Part shown: positions 21,433 to 30,597 of the stretch, piece after piece
Numbering within the stretch: the stretch's first letter is position 1
Layout of the letters: each line of letters starts with the position of its first letter
Assembly: GCA_022510385.1 (NCBI GenBank)
Contig: JAFLTQ010000013.1
Span: 1 to 64,000 of the forward strand
Length of the DNA: 64,000 nt
Reading direction: 5' to 3'
From: Muribaculaceae bacterium
GTDB taxonomy: Bacteria > Bacteroidota > Bacteroidia > Bacteroidales > Muribaculaceae
Program-made: the position numbers and the translations under genes
The notes under the pieces: model-generated
Databases searched by the model: none
What the model saw: only the letters and a program-made list of their open reading frames with translations
Told to the model about the DNA's origin: nothing

Positions 21433-22968
21433 TTATTTCCTGAAGAATTTGAGGGAGTCTTTGCCGGAAATAGCAACATAGATTCCTTTCCCGAGGTCTG
21501 AAACATCTATTGATCCTACTCCTTGAGCAACGATACGACCGGAAAGATCTACAATCTTGATAGCTTCAGAGGCAGCACTGACAATTGAAAATCCGTCGTA
21601 TCGGAGATTGGAATCAGTGACAGTAATAGTATTTATTGAGGATGTGCCATCCGAGAAAGAGACATATTGATATTGCAGATTCAGAGTGATGTGAAGTTTG
21701 CCACCTTTCCATTGCGGAATCACCCAGCTTGCATTATTCCCATATTCAAAAGGAACATTATTGTTGATTGAAATTGTGACGTTCTTACCGTTAGAGCCTG
21801 CCGGTCCGACAAGAATGTTGGAGCCGTTATTGACAGATGATGTGAATTGGAAAGAAAGGTTTGATTGAGCCGGAATGTCGAAGATGCCGGTGTAATTGTA
21901 ATCATCTTGAGGCTGCAGGATGTATTGACCGTTTCCTGCAGAGAATTGTTCCGGCTGTACCGGGAGATTTGCTTCAAATTCGGCTGTTGTGACACATTTG
22001 AATTCAGCAGGGGCCCCGGCAGGAACTTTCAGATAAGCAGTGTTACGTGGGATACGTCCGTTGGGCAAAGATTTTGCAGTGACAAATCCGAGTGATCCAT
22101 CAGAACATACTCCAAGCACCCTCATCGTAGATGAATTATAGGTGACGTAATTTTTATATTCCGAGTCTGAATAATTGAAATAGACCCCGGATAGAGAATT
22201 GTCAGGGAGAGCATCCTGGGATGAGAGGAGTTGCATTTTATTGTCAGCTGCCTTAGAACCTGCACATTGGATGATTACAGGACTTGCAGCAGGGACACCC
22301 CCTGTGATTTCAATCATCTCTGCCATTCCGAAACCTACACGTCCGATATAATAGGCTTTTACATTAGAGGAATTCGGCTTATAGGCAAAAGATGTGAAGA
22401 GAGTGGTGTATTGTTTGCCCCCTACTGTCAAGGTGGGCACTGTTCCGAAATAATTGTCGGTATTATTTACCGGTATGATCTCCCATTTGGCATAGTTTGC
22501 AAGCTGGCCTTCCGGGTCGCGGGATATAGCAGCCTTTCCGGTTGGAGAAGTCTTATTGGCCCTACCGTCGCTTATATAAGCTGTTGTTCCGCTCTTGGTG
22601 CCATAAATTCTGTAAAGAGCCTGACCATCGGCTGTGCCGTCTTGCATGATGTTGATGGGTATATCCGTTAGGGATTGCAGGCTTGTTCCTTGAGCCGCTA
22701 CATCATATTGGTATCTGGTTATATTTTTAAGATATATGATGGAACCCGGGTCAAAGAGGATAGAATCTGTGTTGTTGGAAAGATAGAAAGCGTGCAGGTT
22801 GGCAGCAAATGCATGTATGTCGACCGAACCTTGATTATCTATAAGAGAAGCCCAACGTTGGGACCCATAATTTTTTACTCTGTAGTAACCGTTGCCATTG
22901 ATATTGGCGAAAGCCGGAATAGTGAGGATTGAGATAACGCAAATAAAAAGTAATTTTTTCATAAACAT
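21433..22968 (-). CDS. Secreted protein of unknown function with C-terminal sorting-domain-like segment
   Basis: Signal peptide MKKLLFICVISILTIPAFA; C-terminus IKIVDLSGRIVAQGVGSIDVSDLGKGIYVAISGKDSLKFFRK resembles a T9SS-type sorting domain. Confidence 0.6.
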   Translation of the reverse strand: MFMKKLLFICVISILTIPAFANINGNGYYRVKNYGSQRWASLIDNQGSVDIHAFAANLHAFYLSNNTDSILFDPGSIIYLKNITRYQYDVAAQGTSLQSLTDIPINIMQDGTADGQALYRIYGTKSGTTAYISDGRANKTSPTGKAAISRDPEGQLANYAKWEIIPVNNTDNYFGTVPTLTVGGKQYTTLFTSFAYKPNSSNVKAYYIGRVGFGMAEMIEITGGVPAASPVIIQCAGSKAADNKMQLLSSQDALPDNSLSGVYFNYSDSEYKNYVTYNSSTMRVLGVCSDGSLGFVTAKSLPNGRIPRNTAYLKVPAGAPAEFKCVTTAEFEANLPVQPEQFSAGNGQYILQPQDDYNYTGIFDIPAQSNLSFQFTSSVNNGSNILVGPAGSNGKNVTISINNNVPFEYGNNASWVIPQWKGGKLHITLNLQYQYVSFSDGTSSINTITVTDSNLRYDGFSIVSAASEAIKIVDLSGRIVAQGVGSIDVSDLGKGIYVAISGKDSLKFFRK

Positions 22969-23032
22969 AATTCCCCTTTTAAAAAAGCAACTGCAAAGTT
23001 AAAAATAAAATAGTAAAGAAACAAGAAGAGGG

Positions 23033-23172
23033 AGTAAGAAGTAATGAGTAATGAGTAATAAGTAATAAGTAGAAACTTTCTGTAGGGACGCGACCTGTCG
23101 CGTCCGCCGCGGTTAAGGTAACAGAAGGATATATAAACAATAAGTAATGAGTAATAAGTAATAAGTAAGAAA
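23033..23172 (+). repeat. TAATGAG/TAATAAG short tandem repeats flanking palindromic element copy B
   Basis: gtaatgagtaatgagtaataagtaataag... on both sides of 23077-23128. Confidence 0.9.
23077..23128 (-). repeat. GC-rich REP-like palindromic element, copy B (inverse orientation to copy A)
   Basis: ctgtaGGGACGCGACCTGTCGCGTCCgccgcggttaaggtaacag is the reverse complement of copy A. Confidence 0.85.
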
Positions 23173-23180
23173 GAATTTGA

Positions 23181-23230
23181 TTCTGTGGGGATGAGAGCTG
23201 TTGCATCCGCCGCGCTTAAGGTAGCGGGAG
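23181..23230 (-). repeat. Diverged REP-like element, copy C
   Basis: ttctgtggggatgagagctgttgcatccgccgcgcttaaggtagcgg aligns with copy B with substitutions. Confidence 0.7.
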
Positions 23231-23268
23231 GGTGAAATGGAAAAATCAAAGGAAAATGAATTGTAAAA

Positions 23269-23300
23269 TTTGGCAATAAGGATAAGATGATATAATTTTG
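23269..23300 (+). promoter_or_regulatory. Bacteroidetes-type promoter
   Basis: TTTG at 23269-23272, TAATTTTG at 23293-23300, 20 bp spacer, ~40 bp before the ferredoxin ATG. Confidence 0.65.
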
Positions 23301-23339
23301 CGTTAAGAAATAACCCAAAACTAAAACTAAAAGAGAATT

Positions 23340-23510
23340 ATGGCTTACGTTATTAACGACAATTGCATAGCCTGCGGGACATGCATCTCAGTTTGCCCGG
23401 TAGAGGCAATCAGCGAGGGGGATATCTATCACATTGATCCGGATACCTGTATCGACTGCGGTAGCTGTGCAGAAGTTTGCCCGAATGACGCAATTCATCC
23501 GGGAGAATGA
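23340..23510 (+). CDS. 2x[4Fe-4S] ferredoxin (56 aa, below the ORF-track cutoff)
   Basis: MAYVINDNCIACGTCISVCPVEAISEGDIYHIDPDTCIDCGSCAEVCPNDAIHPGE, two CxxCxxCxxxCP motifs. Confidence 0.95.
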   Translation: MAYVINDNCIACGTCISVCPVEAISEGDIYHIDPDTCIDCGSCAEVCPNDAIHPGE

Positions 23511-23523
23511 AAAAAGATGGTGG

Positions 23524-23547
23524 GCCGCCAAGAGGCGGCTCTCTTTT
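23524..23547 (+). terminator. Intrinsic terminator after ferredoxin
   Basis: GCCGCC-AAGA-GGCGGC then TCTCTTTTT. Confidence 0.75.
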
Positions 23548-23567
23548 TAAAAAGTAATCACCGAGAT

Positions 23568-24014
23568 ATGGATCGTATAAAAGTAAAGGTAATTAACCGG
23601 AGTCATCATGATTTGCCGGAATATGGCACATTCGAGGCTGCCGGAATGGATGTGAGAGCTTTTCTTCCTTTGGGTCCGGTGGTGCTCAAACCCCTGCAAA
23701 GGGCTTTGATTCCAACCGGTTTATACATTCAATTGCCTCAGGGCTATGAATGTCAGATCCGCCCGCGCTCCGGTCTGGCTCTTAAACACGGGATATCTAT
23801 AGTCAATACTCCGGGAACGGTAGATGCTGATTACCGCGGGGAAATCGGAATTATACTCATCAATCTGGGGCAGGAGGATTTCACGGTGAATGATGGCGAA
23901 AGAATCTGTCAAATGGTCATTACACGTTATAGCCATGTAAGTTGGGAACCGGTGAAGGAGCTTGACCATACGGTGAGAGAGAAAGGAGGCTTCGGGCACA
24001 CCGGAACGGAATAA
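23568..24014 (+). CDS. dut: dUTP diphosphatase
   Basis: [45 protein letters not shown] motifs. Start taken at [12 protein letters not shown]. Confidence 0.94.
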   Translation: MDRIKVKVINRSHHDLPEYGTFEAAGMDVRAFLPLGPVVLKPLQRALIPTGLYIQLPQGYECQIRPRSGLALKHGISIVNTPGTVDADYRGEIGIILINLGQEDFTVNDGERICQMVITRYSHVSWEPVKELDHTVREKGGFGHTGTE

Positions 24015-24039
24015 AGTAGGAATCGATAAACAAAAGAGG

Positions 24040-25779
24040 TTGAGGAAGAAAAGCAGGATAGCTGTTATAATGATGCTGGCACTCGCTATTGCCGGCGGCC
24101 ATCGGTATGTCTCTGCCAAAGAAGCGGTAAATAATTCGGATCGGCAAAAGATGTCACTTCGTGATAAAGCCCGTTATTATTTCCTGCAAGGAAGCATAGA
24201 GGTGTCGCAACAGAATACTGACCGAGCATACGAGTATTTCAAGAAAGCTTATGAAATCGATCCTGATTTTCAAGATGCTGCTTTCACTTACGGGAGTCAA
24301 CGACTTTTTGTCAGAACAGATACGCTCCAAAGTGAGGATGAAATATTCCGCAGTCTGAAAATGATGCAAGGGTATGTTGATATCAACCCCAAAGATTTAT
24401 ATGCGACTCAAGTTTACGGTTATTTAGCCACAGCCCTCGATACGGTTGAAGAATCTGTGAGGGTTTATGAAAACACTTATAATCTCTTGCCCAAAGAAAC
24501 ACATTTACTCCAAATGCTTGCCGACTCATATATGAGGCGAATGGACACCAAAAAAGCATTAGAGAGTCTTGAGAAATATGAAGGAATAGAGGGGAAAAGC
24601 AAGGATGTGAGTTTGAAAAAAATCACTATTCTTCTCGCTGCCAAAGATACTATGGAGGCAAAGAGGGAAGTGGAAAGACTTATAAGATCCAATCCTCGTG
24701 ATCCTTATAGTCTGATAATGAAAGGAAATTTGTATGAGGTGACCGGAGATAAGGATTCGGTCATTAAGGCTTATAAGGAAGCGGAGGCGTTGGCGCCCGA
24801 TAATGGTAACGTCAAGATGAGTCTGGCACAATATTATCGATCAATCGGGGATAGCGTCATGCTCGACAATAAGATGTATGAGGCTTTGCTGTCGGAGGAT
24901 TTTGAGCTGGAAGACAAATTGGGAATTTTGGGAGAATACTTGCAGAAATTATTGGACGAAGAGGGAGATAGGACGCGTGGCGATCATCTTTTCTCAGTGC
25001 TTCAGTCACAATATCCCCATGAGCCTCAGGTGCTTGAAATGTCTGCTCGATATTCCGGAGCTAAGGGAGATTATGCGAGAGCAGCCGAAGAGATACGGTA
25101 TGCCATAGATATGGATCCGACTAATGAGACGTATTGGCTGATGCTTATGAGTTATCAGCTGACCGACCAAAAATATGCTGATGCTGTTGAATCATACGAA
25201 GAGGCGGAGAAGGTTATGGAGCCGACCCTGCGTATGAAGAATCTTTATGGTTCTTCAGCTTCGATGCTTGATGATAAAGAAAAAGCCGAAAAGATATTGC
25301 AAAACCTGATTGACGATATAAGTCCTGAATTACGTCAAGGACAAGACATGGGAGAGAAAGATTCAGTGAGACGAAGTCTTGATTATGACGGTTTGCAATG
25401 GGTGAGTTCCCTATATTGCATGTTGGGAGATCTGCATTATAAATCCGGTGAACCTGAGAAGGCTTTTGAAGAGTATGAAACCTCCCTCTATTTCCTGTCA
25501 GACAATCCTTTGACTCTTAATAATTATGCCTATTTCCTGAGTGAGGAGGATAAGGATCTTGAGAAGGCACAGAAAATGAGCCGGAGAGTGTTGGAATTGG
25601 TAGAGAATAATCCTACATATTTGGATACTTACGCCTGGATTTTGTATAAGTTGGGAGAATATAAGGAGGCGCTCGAATATATAGAATTAGCCTTGGATCT
25701 TGCCCGGGAACAGGGAGATGACAATGATGAGTATCAGAAACATTATGAGGCTATAAAGGAGAAAATCACTGAAGAATAA
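24040..25779 (+). CDS. TPR-repeat protein
   Basis: Multiple TPR motifs (YEYFKKAYEIDPDFQDAAF; AAEEIRYAIDMDPTNETYW; YLDTYAWILYKLGEYKEALEYIELAL). Confidence 0.85.
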   Translation: MRKKSRIAVIMMLALAIAGGHRYVSAKEAVNNSDRQKMSLRDKARYYFLQGSIEVSQQNTDRAYEYFKKAYEIDPDFQDAAFTYGSQRLFVRTDTLQSEDEIFRSLKMMQGYVDINPKDLYATQVYGYLATALDTVEESVRVYENTYNLLPKETHLLQMLADSYMRRMDTKKALESLEKYEGIEGKSKDVSLKKITILLAAKDTMEAKREVERLIRSNPRDPYSLIMKGNLYEVTGDKDSVIKAYKEAEALAPDNGNVKMSLAQYYRSIGDSVMLDNKMYEALLSEDFELEDKLGILGEYLQKLLDEEGDRTRGDHLFSVLQSQYPHEPQVLEMSARYSGAKGDYARAAEEIRYAIDMDPTNETYWLMLMSYQLTDQKYADAVESYEEAEKVMEPTLRMKNLYGSSASMLDDKEKAEKILQNLIDDISPELRQGQDMGEKDSVRRSLDYDGLQWVSSLYCMLGDLHYKSGEPEKAFEEYETSLYFLSDNPLTLNNYAYFLSEEDKDLEKAQKMSRRVLELVENNPTYLDTYAWILYKLGEYKEALEYIELALDLAREQGDDNDEYQKHYEAIKEKITEE

Positions 25780-27355
25780 GCCATTCCTGCGGATTAAGTT
25801 TCTGACGGTTTTTCCATACTTCGAAATGTATTATTGAATGAGATGTGTCATTATCCGCAGAGGATAATTGGCCGAGCAATGTTCCCGCTTCAATTTCATC
25901 CCCATTTTTTACAGAGGGGGAAAGGATGTTGCCATAAACGGTATAGAAATTTCCGTGATTCACAATCACTACAGTATTATATCCCGGCAACCGATAAACG
26001 CCGGACACTTGACCTTTATAGACGGCACGTGCCGAAGCTCCAGGATCCGTTTCTGCATCAATCCCCGGATTATCAAACTCTACATCAGGGAGTTCAGGAT
26101 GAGTCTGTCGGCCGAAACGGGAAGTAATATAAAAACTTCCGTTGACGGGAAGTGGTAATTTCCCCTTCATTACCTGAAATCCTGAGTTAGAGGCGTCGTT
26201 GCCCCGAGGTGCTCTTTTCCGGGCGTTTGCATATTCAGCGGAATTGGAACCGGAGGAGCCTTTTGAAGATTTTGAGGAAGAATTATTCTTAGAAGTGGAA
26301 GAATTAGATTTTGTGGATTTCCCTTTTGATTTAGATGTGGAAGATGACGCTGCTTCTGATGCATTGGCTGCATCAGCAAGAGTATTCTCACCTGATTTTC
26401 GACGAGCCTCTTCTGCCGCTTTACGTTGCTCTTCGGCAGCTTTACGTTGCTCTTCGGCAGCTTTACGTTGCTCTTCGGCAATTAATTGCGATATCATGTT
26501 ATCGAGTTCGCGTGCCTCAGCCTGTTTCCTTTGGAGATGGGCTTGAAGAGCTTTCCCGTTTTCTTTCAAACGGGAAATAATTGTCTGTTGTTCAGCTTGC
26601 TGAATGGCAAGACGTTTTTTAGCCGCCGTCTGTTCCGCAAGGTTTTTTTCTTGGAGGCTTTTAGCTGCTGAAAGCTCTTTTCTTTGAGTTTCAAGCAACT
26701 TGATATTTTCATTAATCTCCGTAGTACGACGGGTTCTCCATGCTGAAAATTCCCGCAGATATCTCATTCTACGCAGAGCCTGATTGAAATTTTTAGATGA
26801 AAAGATAAAGGCGAGGGTGCTTTTATTTTTGCTCGAGCTACGCATTTTCTTCACTGCCTTAAGATATTCGTCGCGAAGGAGTGAGAGATGGCTCTCATTG
26901 CTTTGAATACTCTTTTCCAAAGATTCTATTTGAGAATTTAAAGAGTGGAGAGTGACGGTCAAATCATTAACCCGCTTGGTAGTAGCCTCAATCTGAAGAT
27001 CAATCTTTCCTAACTGAGCAAGATTTTCTTTTACTTTTGCATCATTTTCTCTGATTTCCGCCTCTGTAAGTTGAATCTCCTTTTTAGTTTCAGCCTGTTT
27101 CTTCTTGGCTTCACCTGATGTTTTGGGAGTTGATTTGGTTACAGATTTTTTTGACTGAGAATTTGTAGTCTTGACAGGAGTTTTTTTCTTGGCCGGTTGA
27201 GTTTTTCTTTTTGTTTGGGAAGATTTTTGAGACCGTGGTAAAGATATGGATATATGAGCGGAGTTTGTCTCTAAACCGCTACCATAAAGAAGATTCCCCT
27301 CCATCAAGAGAGAAAATATCAACAGAAGGCGAAGGAGGAAAGAGGGGAATTTCAT
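25766..27355 (-). CDS. M23-family peptidase / EnvC-like murein hydrolase activator
   Basis: Signal peptide, long coiled coils, C-terminal SRFGRQTHPELPDVEFDNPGIDAETDPGASARAVYKGQVSGVYRLPGYNTVVIVNHGNFYTVYGNI. Confidence 0.88.
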   Translation of the reverse strand: MKFPSFLLRLLLIFSLLMEGNLLYGSGLETNSAHISISLPRSQKSSQTKRKTQPAKKKTPVKTTNSQSKKSVTKSTPKTSGEAKKKQAETKKEIQLTEAEIRENDAKVKENLAQLGKIDLQIEATTKRVNDLTVTLHSLNSQIESLEKSIQSNESHLSLLRDEYLKAVKKMRSSSKNKSTLAFIFSSKNFNQALRRMRYLREFSAWRTRRTTEINENIKLLETQRKELSAAKSLQEKNLAEQTAAKKRLAIQQAEQQTIISRLKENGKALQAHLQRKQAEARELDNMISQLIAEEQRKAAEEQRKAAEEQRKAAEEARRKSGENTLADAANASEAASSSTSKSKGKSTKSNSSTSKNNSSSKSSKGSSGSNSAEYANARKRAPRGNDASNSGFQVMKGKLPLPVNGSFYITSRFGRQTHPELPDVEFDNPGIDAETDPGASARAVYKGQVSGVYRLPGYNTVVIVNHGNFYTVYGNILSPSVKNGDEIEAGTLLGQLSSADNDTSHSIIHFEVWKNRQKLNPQEWLILQ

Positions 27356-28236
27356 TAGAAAGATCTCAGGAATTCTGAAAGTGTTTGTTGACGGTATTTA
27401 CGGAGATCGATACCCTTGGGTTGGTTTCCGCTCCATTTTGGCTCGTTAAGCTGCAAGGCCATATTTATATTGCGTTGTCCTGCGGTATAGGAAAAATCTA
27501 TGTCATAACCTTGCAATTTATATGTGTAAGTTATATCCAACTCGATATCGGGCCGTGAAGAGGGGAGAAGGATAATCATCAAAGGATTAAAGAATCCATC
27601 CACCACAAAACCATAGGTTACATCCGGTAGTAAAGCCTCTCCTTTAGGGATGACATTGAGTTGATTATCCTCTTCGTAAATATCTATGACGTTATCAAGT
27701 TCCGTTTCGTAAATATCGATTCCCGGCAGGAAAAAACGAGCAAGGAGCAAGTCTTGTATTTCGGGAATTCCGAGATTGCCATATCCGACACCGTTTAATC
27801 CTTCCTTATATCCCTCCTTAAAGAATGTTTTTTTCATTTTATTGATGCAACAGATAGAATCTGAATCAATTTCAATACGAAGAACCTCACCTACAAACGG
27901 AGCATGTGCAGAAATATTGATAATGGAATCACGCTGCATGAATATTTTGAGAGATGGAGATAATGGGAGTCCTTCCATCTTAAGTTTCCCCTGAATTGAT
28001 GCGATTTCCCAAGGTTCATAATCGGGCAAAGAGATGATAGAATCAGCGAGCTCTTCGGCTTGAATTCCGATTGCCACGCTATCCACCTCTTCGACGGGCT
28101 CACCCATGAATTCATTCAAGTTTTCTTCTTGTGGCTCATTTGCTATAATCGAATCTGTAACAGTGTCCAAGGTATCGACTTGAGCGAGTATTGGAAGGGT
28201 AAGAAAAAAGAAAAGAAATATAAAAAAAGTTCTCAT
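27355..28236 (-). CDS. DUF4292-type lipid-binding-like envelope protein
   Basis: Signal peptide; position next to M23/TPR/dut and the sequence pattern match the DUF4292 family. Confidence 0.7.
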   Translation of the reverse strand: MRTFFIFLFFFLTLPILAQVDTLDTVTDSIIANEPQEENLNEFMGEPVEEVDSVAIGIQAEELADSIISLPDYEPWEIASIQGKLKMEGLPLSPSLKIFMQRDSIINISAHAPFVGEVLRIEIDSDSICCINKMKKTFFKEGYKEGLNGVGYGNLGIPEIQDLLLARFFLPGIDIYETELDNVIDIYEEDNQLNVIPKGEALLPDVTYGFVVDGFFNPLMIILLPSSRPDIELDITYTYKLQGYDIDFSYTAGQRNINMALQLNEPKWSGNQPKGIDLRKYRQQTLSEFLRSF

Positions 28237-28245
28237 TAGTATAAT

Positions 28246-29451
28246 TCAATTGTCTTCGAAGAAACGAGGGAAATTAACGATGAAGACATCAGGCGACATT
28301 AAAACCTCTTTATGGGAGATGATATCGCTGAGTTTGATTTCGCCGACTATATAATTCACTTCATCCGAGTAATATCGCTCCTGAATTGATGTGAAAGGCA
28401 AAAGTTTGGTCACGTCAGTAGATGAGAATCTTACATAGACTTTAAGAAAGATATCGGTAGTATAACTTGGAGTGTCAATGTAAGACATCTTTTTATATCC
28501 ATAGCGATATCCATGATGATAAGCCACAACATCCGACAGAATAGATGAGGCAGTGGGAAGGGAACCTGCACCTTTACCGAACATGAATTGCCGGTCGTAA
28601 CATTCCCCCCTGATCACCACTCCGTTGTATTCATCATCTACGCTGTAGATATAACGGGACTTAGACACGAATTCCGGCATCACGAACATGGTGAACTGGG
28701 ATTCGGATATCTTAACCACTTGGGCCACAAGTTTGATTTTCACCCTCTTTTCACGGGCATAATTGATGTCAAAGTCGGAAATATGTGATATGCCATATAC
28801 AAAGATATCATTCGGCTCAACATAGACGCCGAGAGCATGAACGGTAATGATTATGAGTTTGTAAAGAGAATCGAAGCCCTCGATATCGAAAGAAGGATCT
28901 ACTTCTGCAAAACCTAACTCGATAGCGGTTTTGAGGGCATTTTCATATTTCTCGTCATGGTCGAACACTCGCGAGAGAATATAGTTGGATGAACCGTTAA
29001 GAATTCCTTTAACTTCTGTGAGAAGGTCATTGTCATAATATTCTTCCAAATTCCTGATTACGGGAATCGAGCCGCAAGAAGAGGCATCATAGAGAAGGGA
29101 GGCTCCATGTTCATGCTGAAGCCTTATTAGCTCCGGAAGATGGCGTGCAATCATGGTTTTACTTCCGCTCACTACCGATATTCCTCTTTTGAGGGCTTCG
29201 GATACAATCTCGAATGCTGCCTCCGGATCATTGATAACCTCTACTATAAGATTGATTTCGGGATCATTGAAAATTTCATGTCGGTTGTCAGTTAAAATCC
29301 CCGGTTCAACCTTTACATTACGTTTTTTGGAGCTGTTTTTTACGCATATCCTCTTAATTTCCGCATTTGCATTACGAGCCTTGGAAATTACTTTAACGAT
29401 GCCTTCCCCGACTACACCAAGACCGAAGAGGCCGACTTTTATATCTGCCAT
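28246..29451 (-). CDS. hom: Homoserine dehydrogenase
   Basis: VGLFGLGVVGEGIVKVI, SGSKTMIARHLPEL, GILNGSSNYILSRV, FAEVDPSFDIEGFDSLYKLIII. Confidence 0.93.
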   Translation of the reverse strand: MADIKVGLFGLGVVGEGIVKVISKARNANAEIKRICVKNSSKKRNVKVEPGILTDNRHEIFNDPEINLIVEVINDPEAAFEIVSEALKRGISVVSGSKTMIARHLPELIRLQHEHGASLLYDASSCGSIPVIRNLEEYYDNDLLTEVKGILNGSSNYILSRVFDHDEKYENALKTAIELGFAEVDPSFDIEGFDSLYKLIIITVHALGVYVEPNDIFVYGISHISDFDINYAREKRVKIKLVAQVVKISESQFTMFVMPEFVSKSRYIYSVDDEYNGVVIRGECYDRQFMFGKGAGSLPTASSILSDVVAYHHGYRYGYKKMSYIDTPSYTTDIFLKVYVRFSSTDVTKLLPFTSIQERYYSDEVNYIVGEIKLSDIISHKEVLMSPDVFIVNFPRFFEDN

Positions 29452-29455
29452 ATTA

Positions 29456-30514
29456 TTAATTTGTTGAGGAGACTGAAGAGAAAAAATTATTGATAATAGA
29501 GTTCAGTAGGGCATATTCCACAAGGAATCCGTCGTGCCCGAATTGTGAGGAGATTTCGCTATAAGTGGCATTTGGAATCATAGCAGCAAATTTCTTGATT
29601 ATTTCCGGCGGGAATATAATGTCGGTAGTAATTCCAACACATATCACCGGACAACTTATTTTGGAAAGAGCATCCGGAATGCAGACTCTTCCGCGTCCCA
29701 CATTATGAGTATCGAAAGAGTCAAGTATTGTCACATATGAATAAGCATCAAAACGCTTGACCAGCTTGTCGCCTTGATGCCGTTGGTAGGAACATGCCCG
29801 GTGGTATTCGGGCACTCCCTCTCTTTCATCTTCGGAAGGAGAGTCTTGCTGAGTTAAATCATACCCTTTCTGCCCCCTGTATGTAAGAAGACCTATAGCT
29901 CTTGCCGCGGCAAGTCCTGCTTGAGCCGCATCAGGACGCTTCTCCCCATAAGTACTGTCAGCGAAGATAGCCATTCTTTGAGTCTCGTCTATAGCGATGG
30001 CCCAAGGAGAGGCATAAACATCTGTGGCAATCAACACGAGGCTTTGGAACCTGTAAGGCTGCATTATCGCCCATTCAAGAGCCTGAAAACCACCGACAGA
30101 ACTCCCTATTAACGAGAAGATGGAGGAGAGACCAAGATGATCGGCAAGGAGAATGTGAGCCTTCACTATATCCCGGATAGTGAGTTTGGGAAAGTTATCA
30201 TACCAGGGTTCTCCGGTTGCGGGATTAACTGATAGAGGCCCTGTAGATCCGTAACAAGAGCCGATGATATTGGCACAAACTATGAAATATTTGTCAGGAT
30301 CAAGGAATCCTCCATCAACGACTGTGTTAGGCCACCAATCATCCACATCACTATTGGCTGTCAAAGCGTGGCAAACCCATATACAATTGGATTTCTCTGA
30401 ATCGAGTCTACCAAAAGTATGGTATGCTATGGTAAGGGAGGGGAGCACACCCCCTCTCTCAAGCTCGAAAGGATGAGGATAATTATATACTAAATATTTT
30501 CCTTTTTTCTCCAT
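29456..30514 (-). CDS. metX: Homoserine O-acetyltransferase
   Basis: Alpha/beta-hydrolase with CHALTANSD, IGSSVGGFQALEWA and the terminal SQFGHDGFLVE motif. Start taken at MEKKGKYLVY. Confidence 0.92.
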   Translation of the reverse strand: MEKKGKYLVYNYPHPFELERGGVLPSLTIAYHTFGRLDSEKSNCIWVCHALTANSDVDDWWPNTVVDGGFLDPDKYFIVCANIIGSCYGSTGPLSVNPATGEPWYDNFPKLTIRDIVKAHILLADHLGLSSIFSLIGSSVGGFQALEWAIMQPYRFQSLVLIATDVYASPWAIAIDETQRMAIFADSTYGEKRPDAAQAGLAAARAIGLLTYRGQKGYDLTQQDSPSEDEREGVPEYHRACSYQRHQGDKLVKRFDAYSYVTILDSFDTHNVGRGRVCIPDALSKISCPVICVGITTDIIFPPEIIKKFAAMIPNATYSEISSQFGHDGFLVEYALLNSIINNFFSSVSSTN

Positions 30515-30597
30515 AATTGATTGATGTTGCAAAATTAAATTTTCCGAGGTAATTTCACAAGAAATTTAGGGGTGTCAACAAAGACTTACCTACTTCA

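Noticed and set aside
22959-23318. Minus-strand ORFs at 22959-23318 and 22979-23206
   Set aside because: They are translations of the same microsatellite and palindrome family (LLITYYSLLI...), not genes.
26170-26580. ORFs with repeated peptides (MPKSNVKLPKSNVK; SSAALRCSSAALRC)
   Set aside because: Off-frame and antisense translations of the EEQRKAAEEQRKAA repeat in the M23 gene.
30515-30597. SAM riboswitch between the divergent methionine genes
   Set aside because: The gap is only ~80 bp and no recognisable SAM-riboswitch core was seen; ordinary divergent promoters are sufficient.
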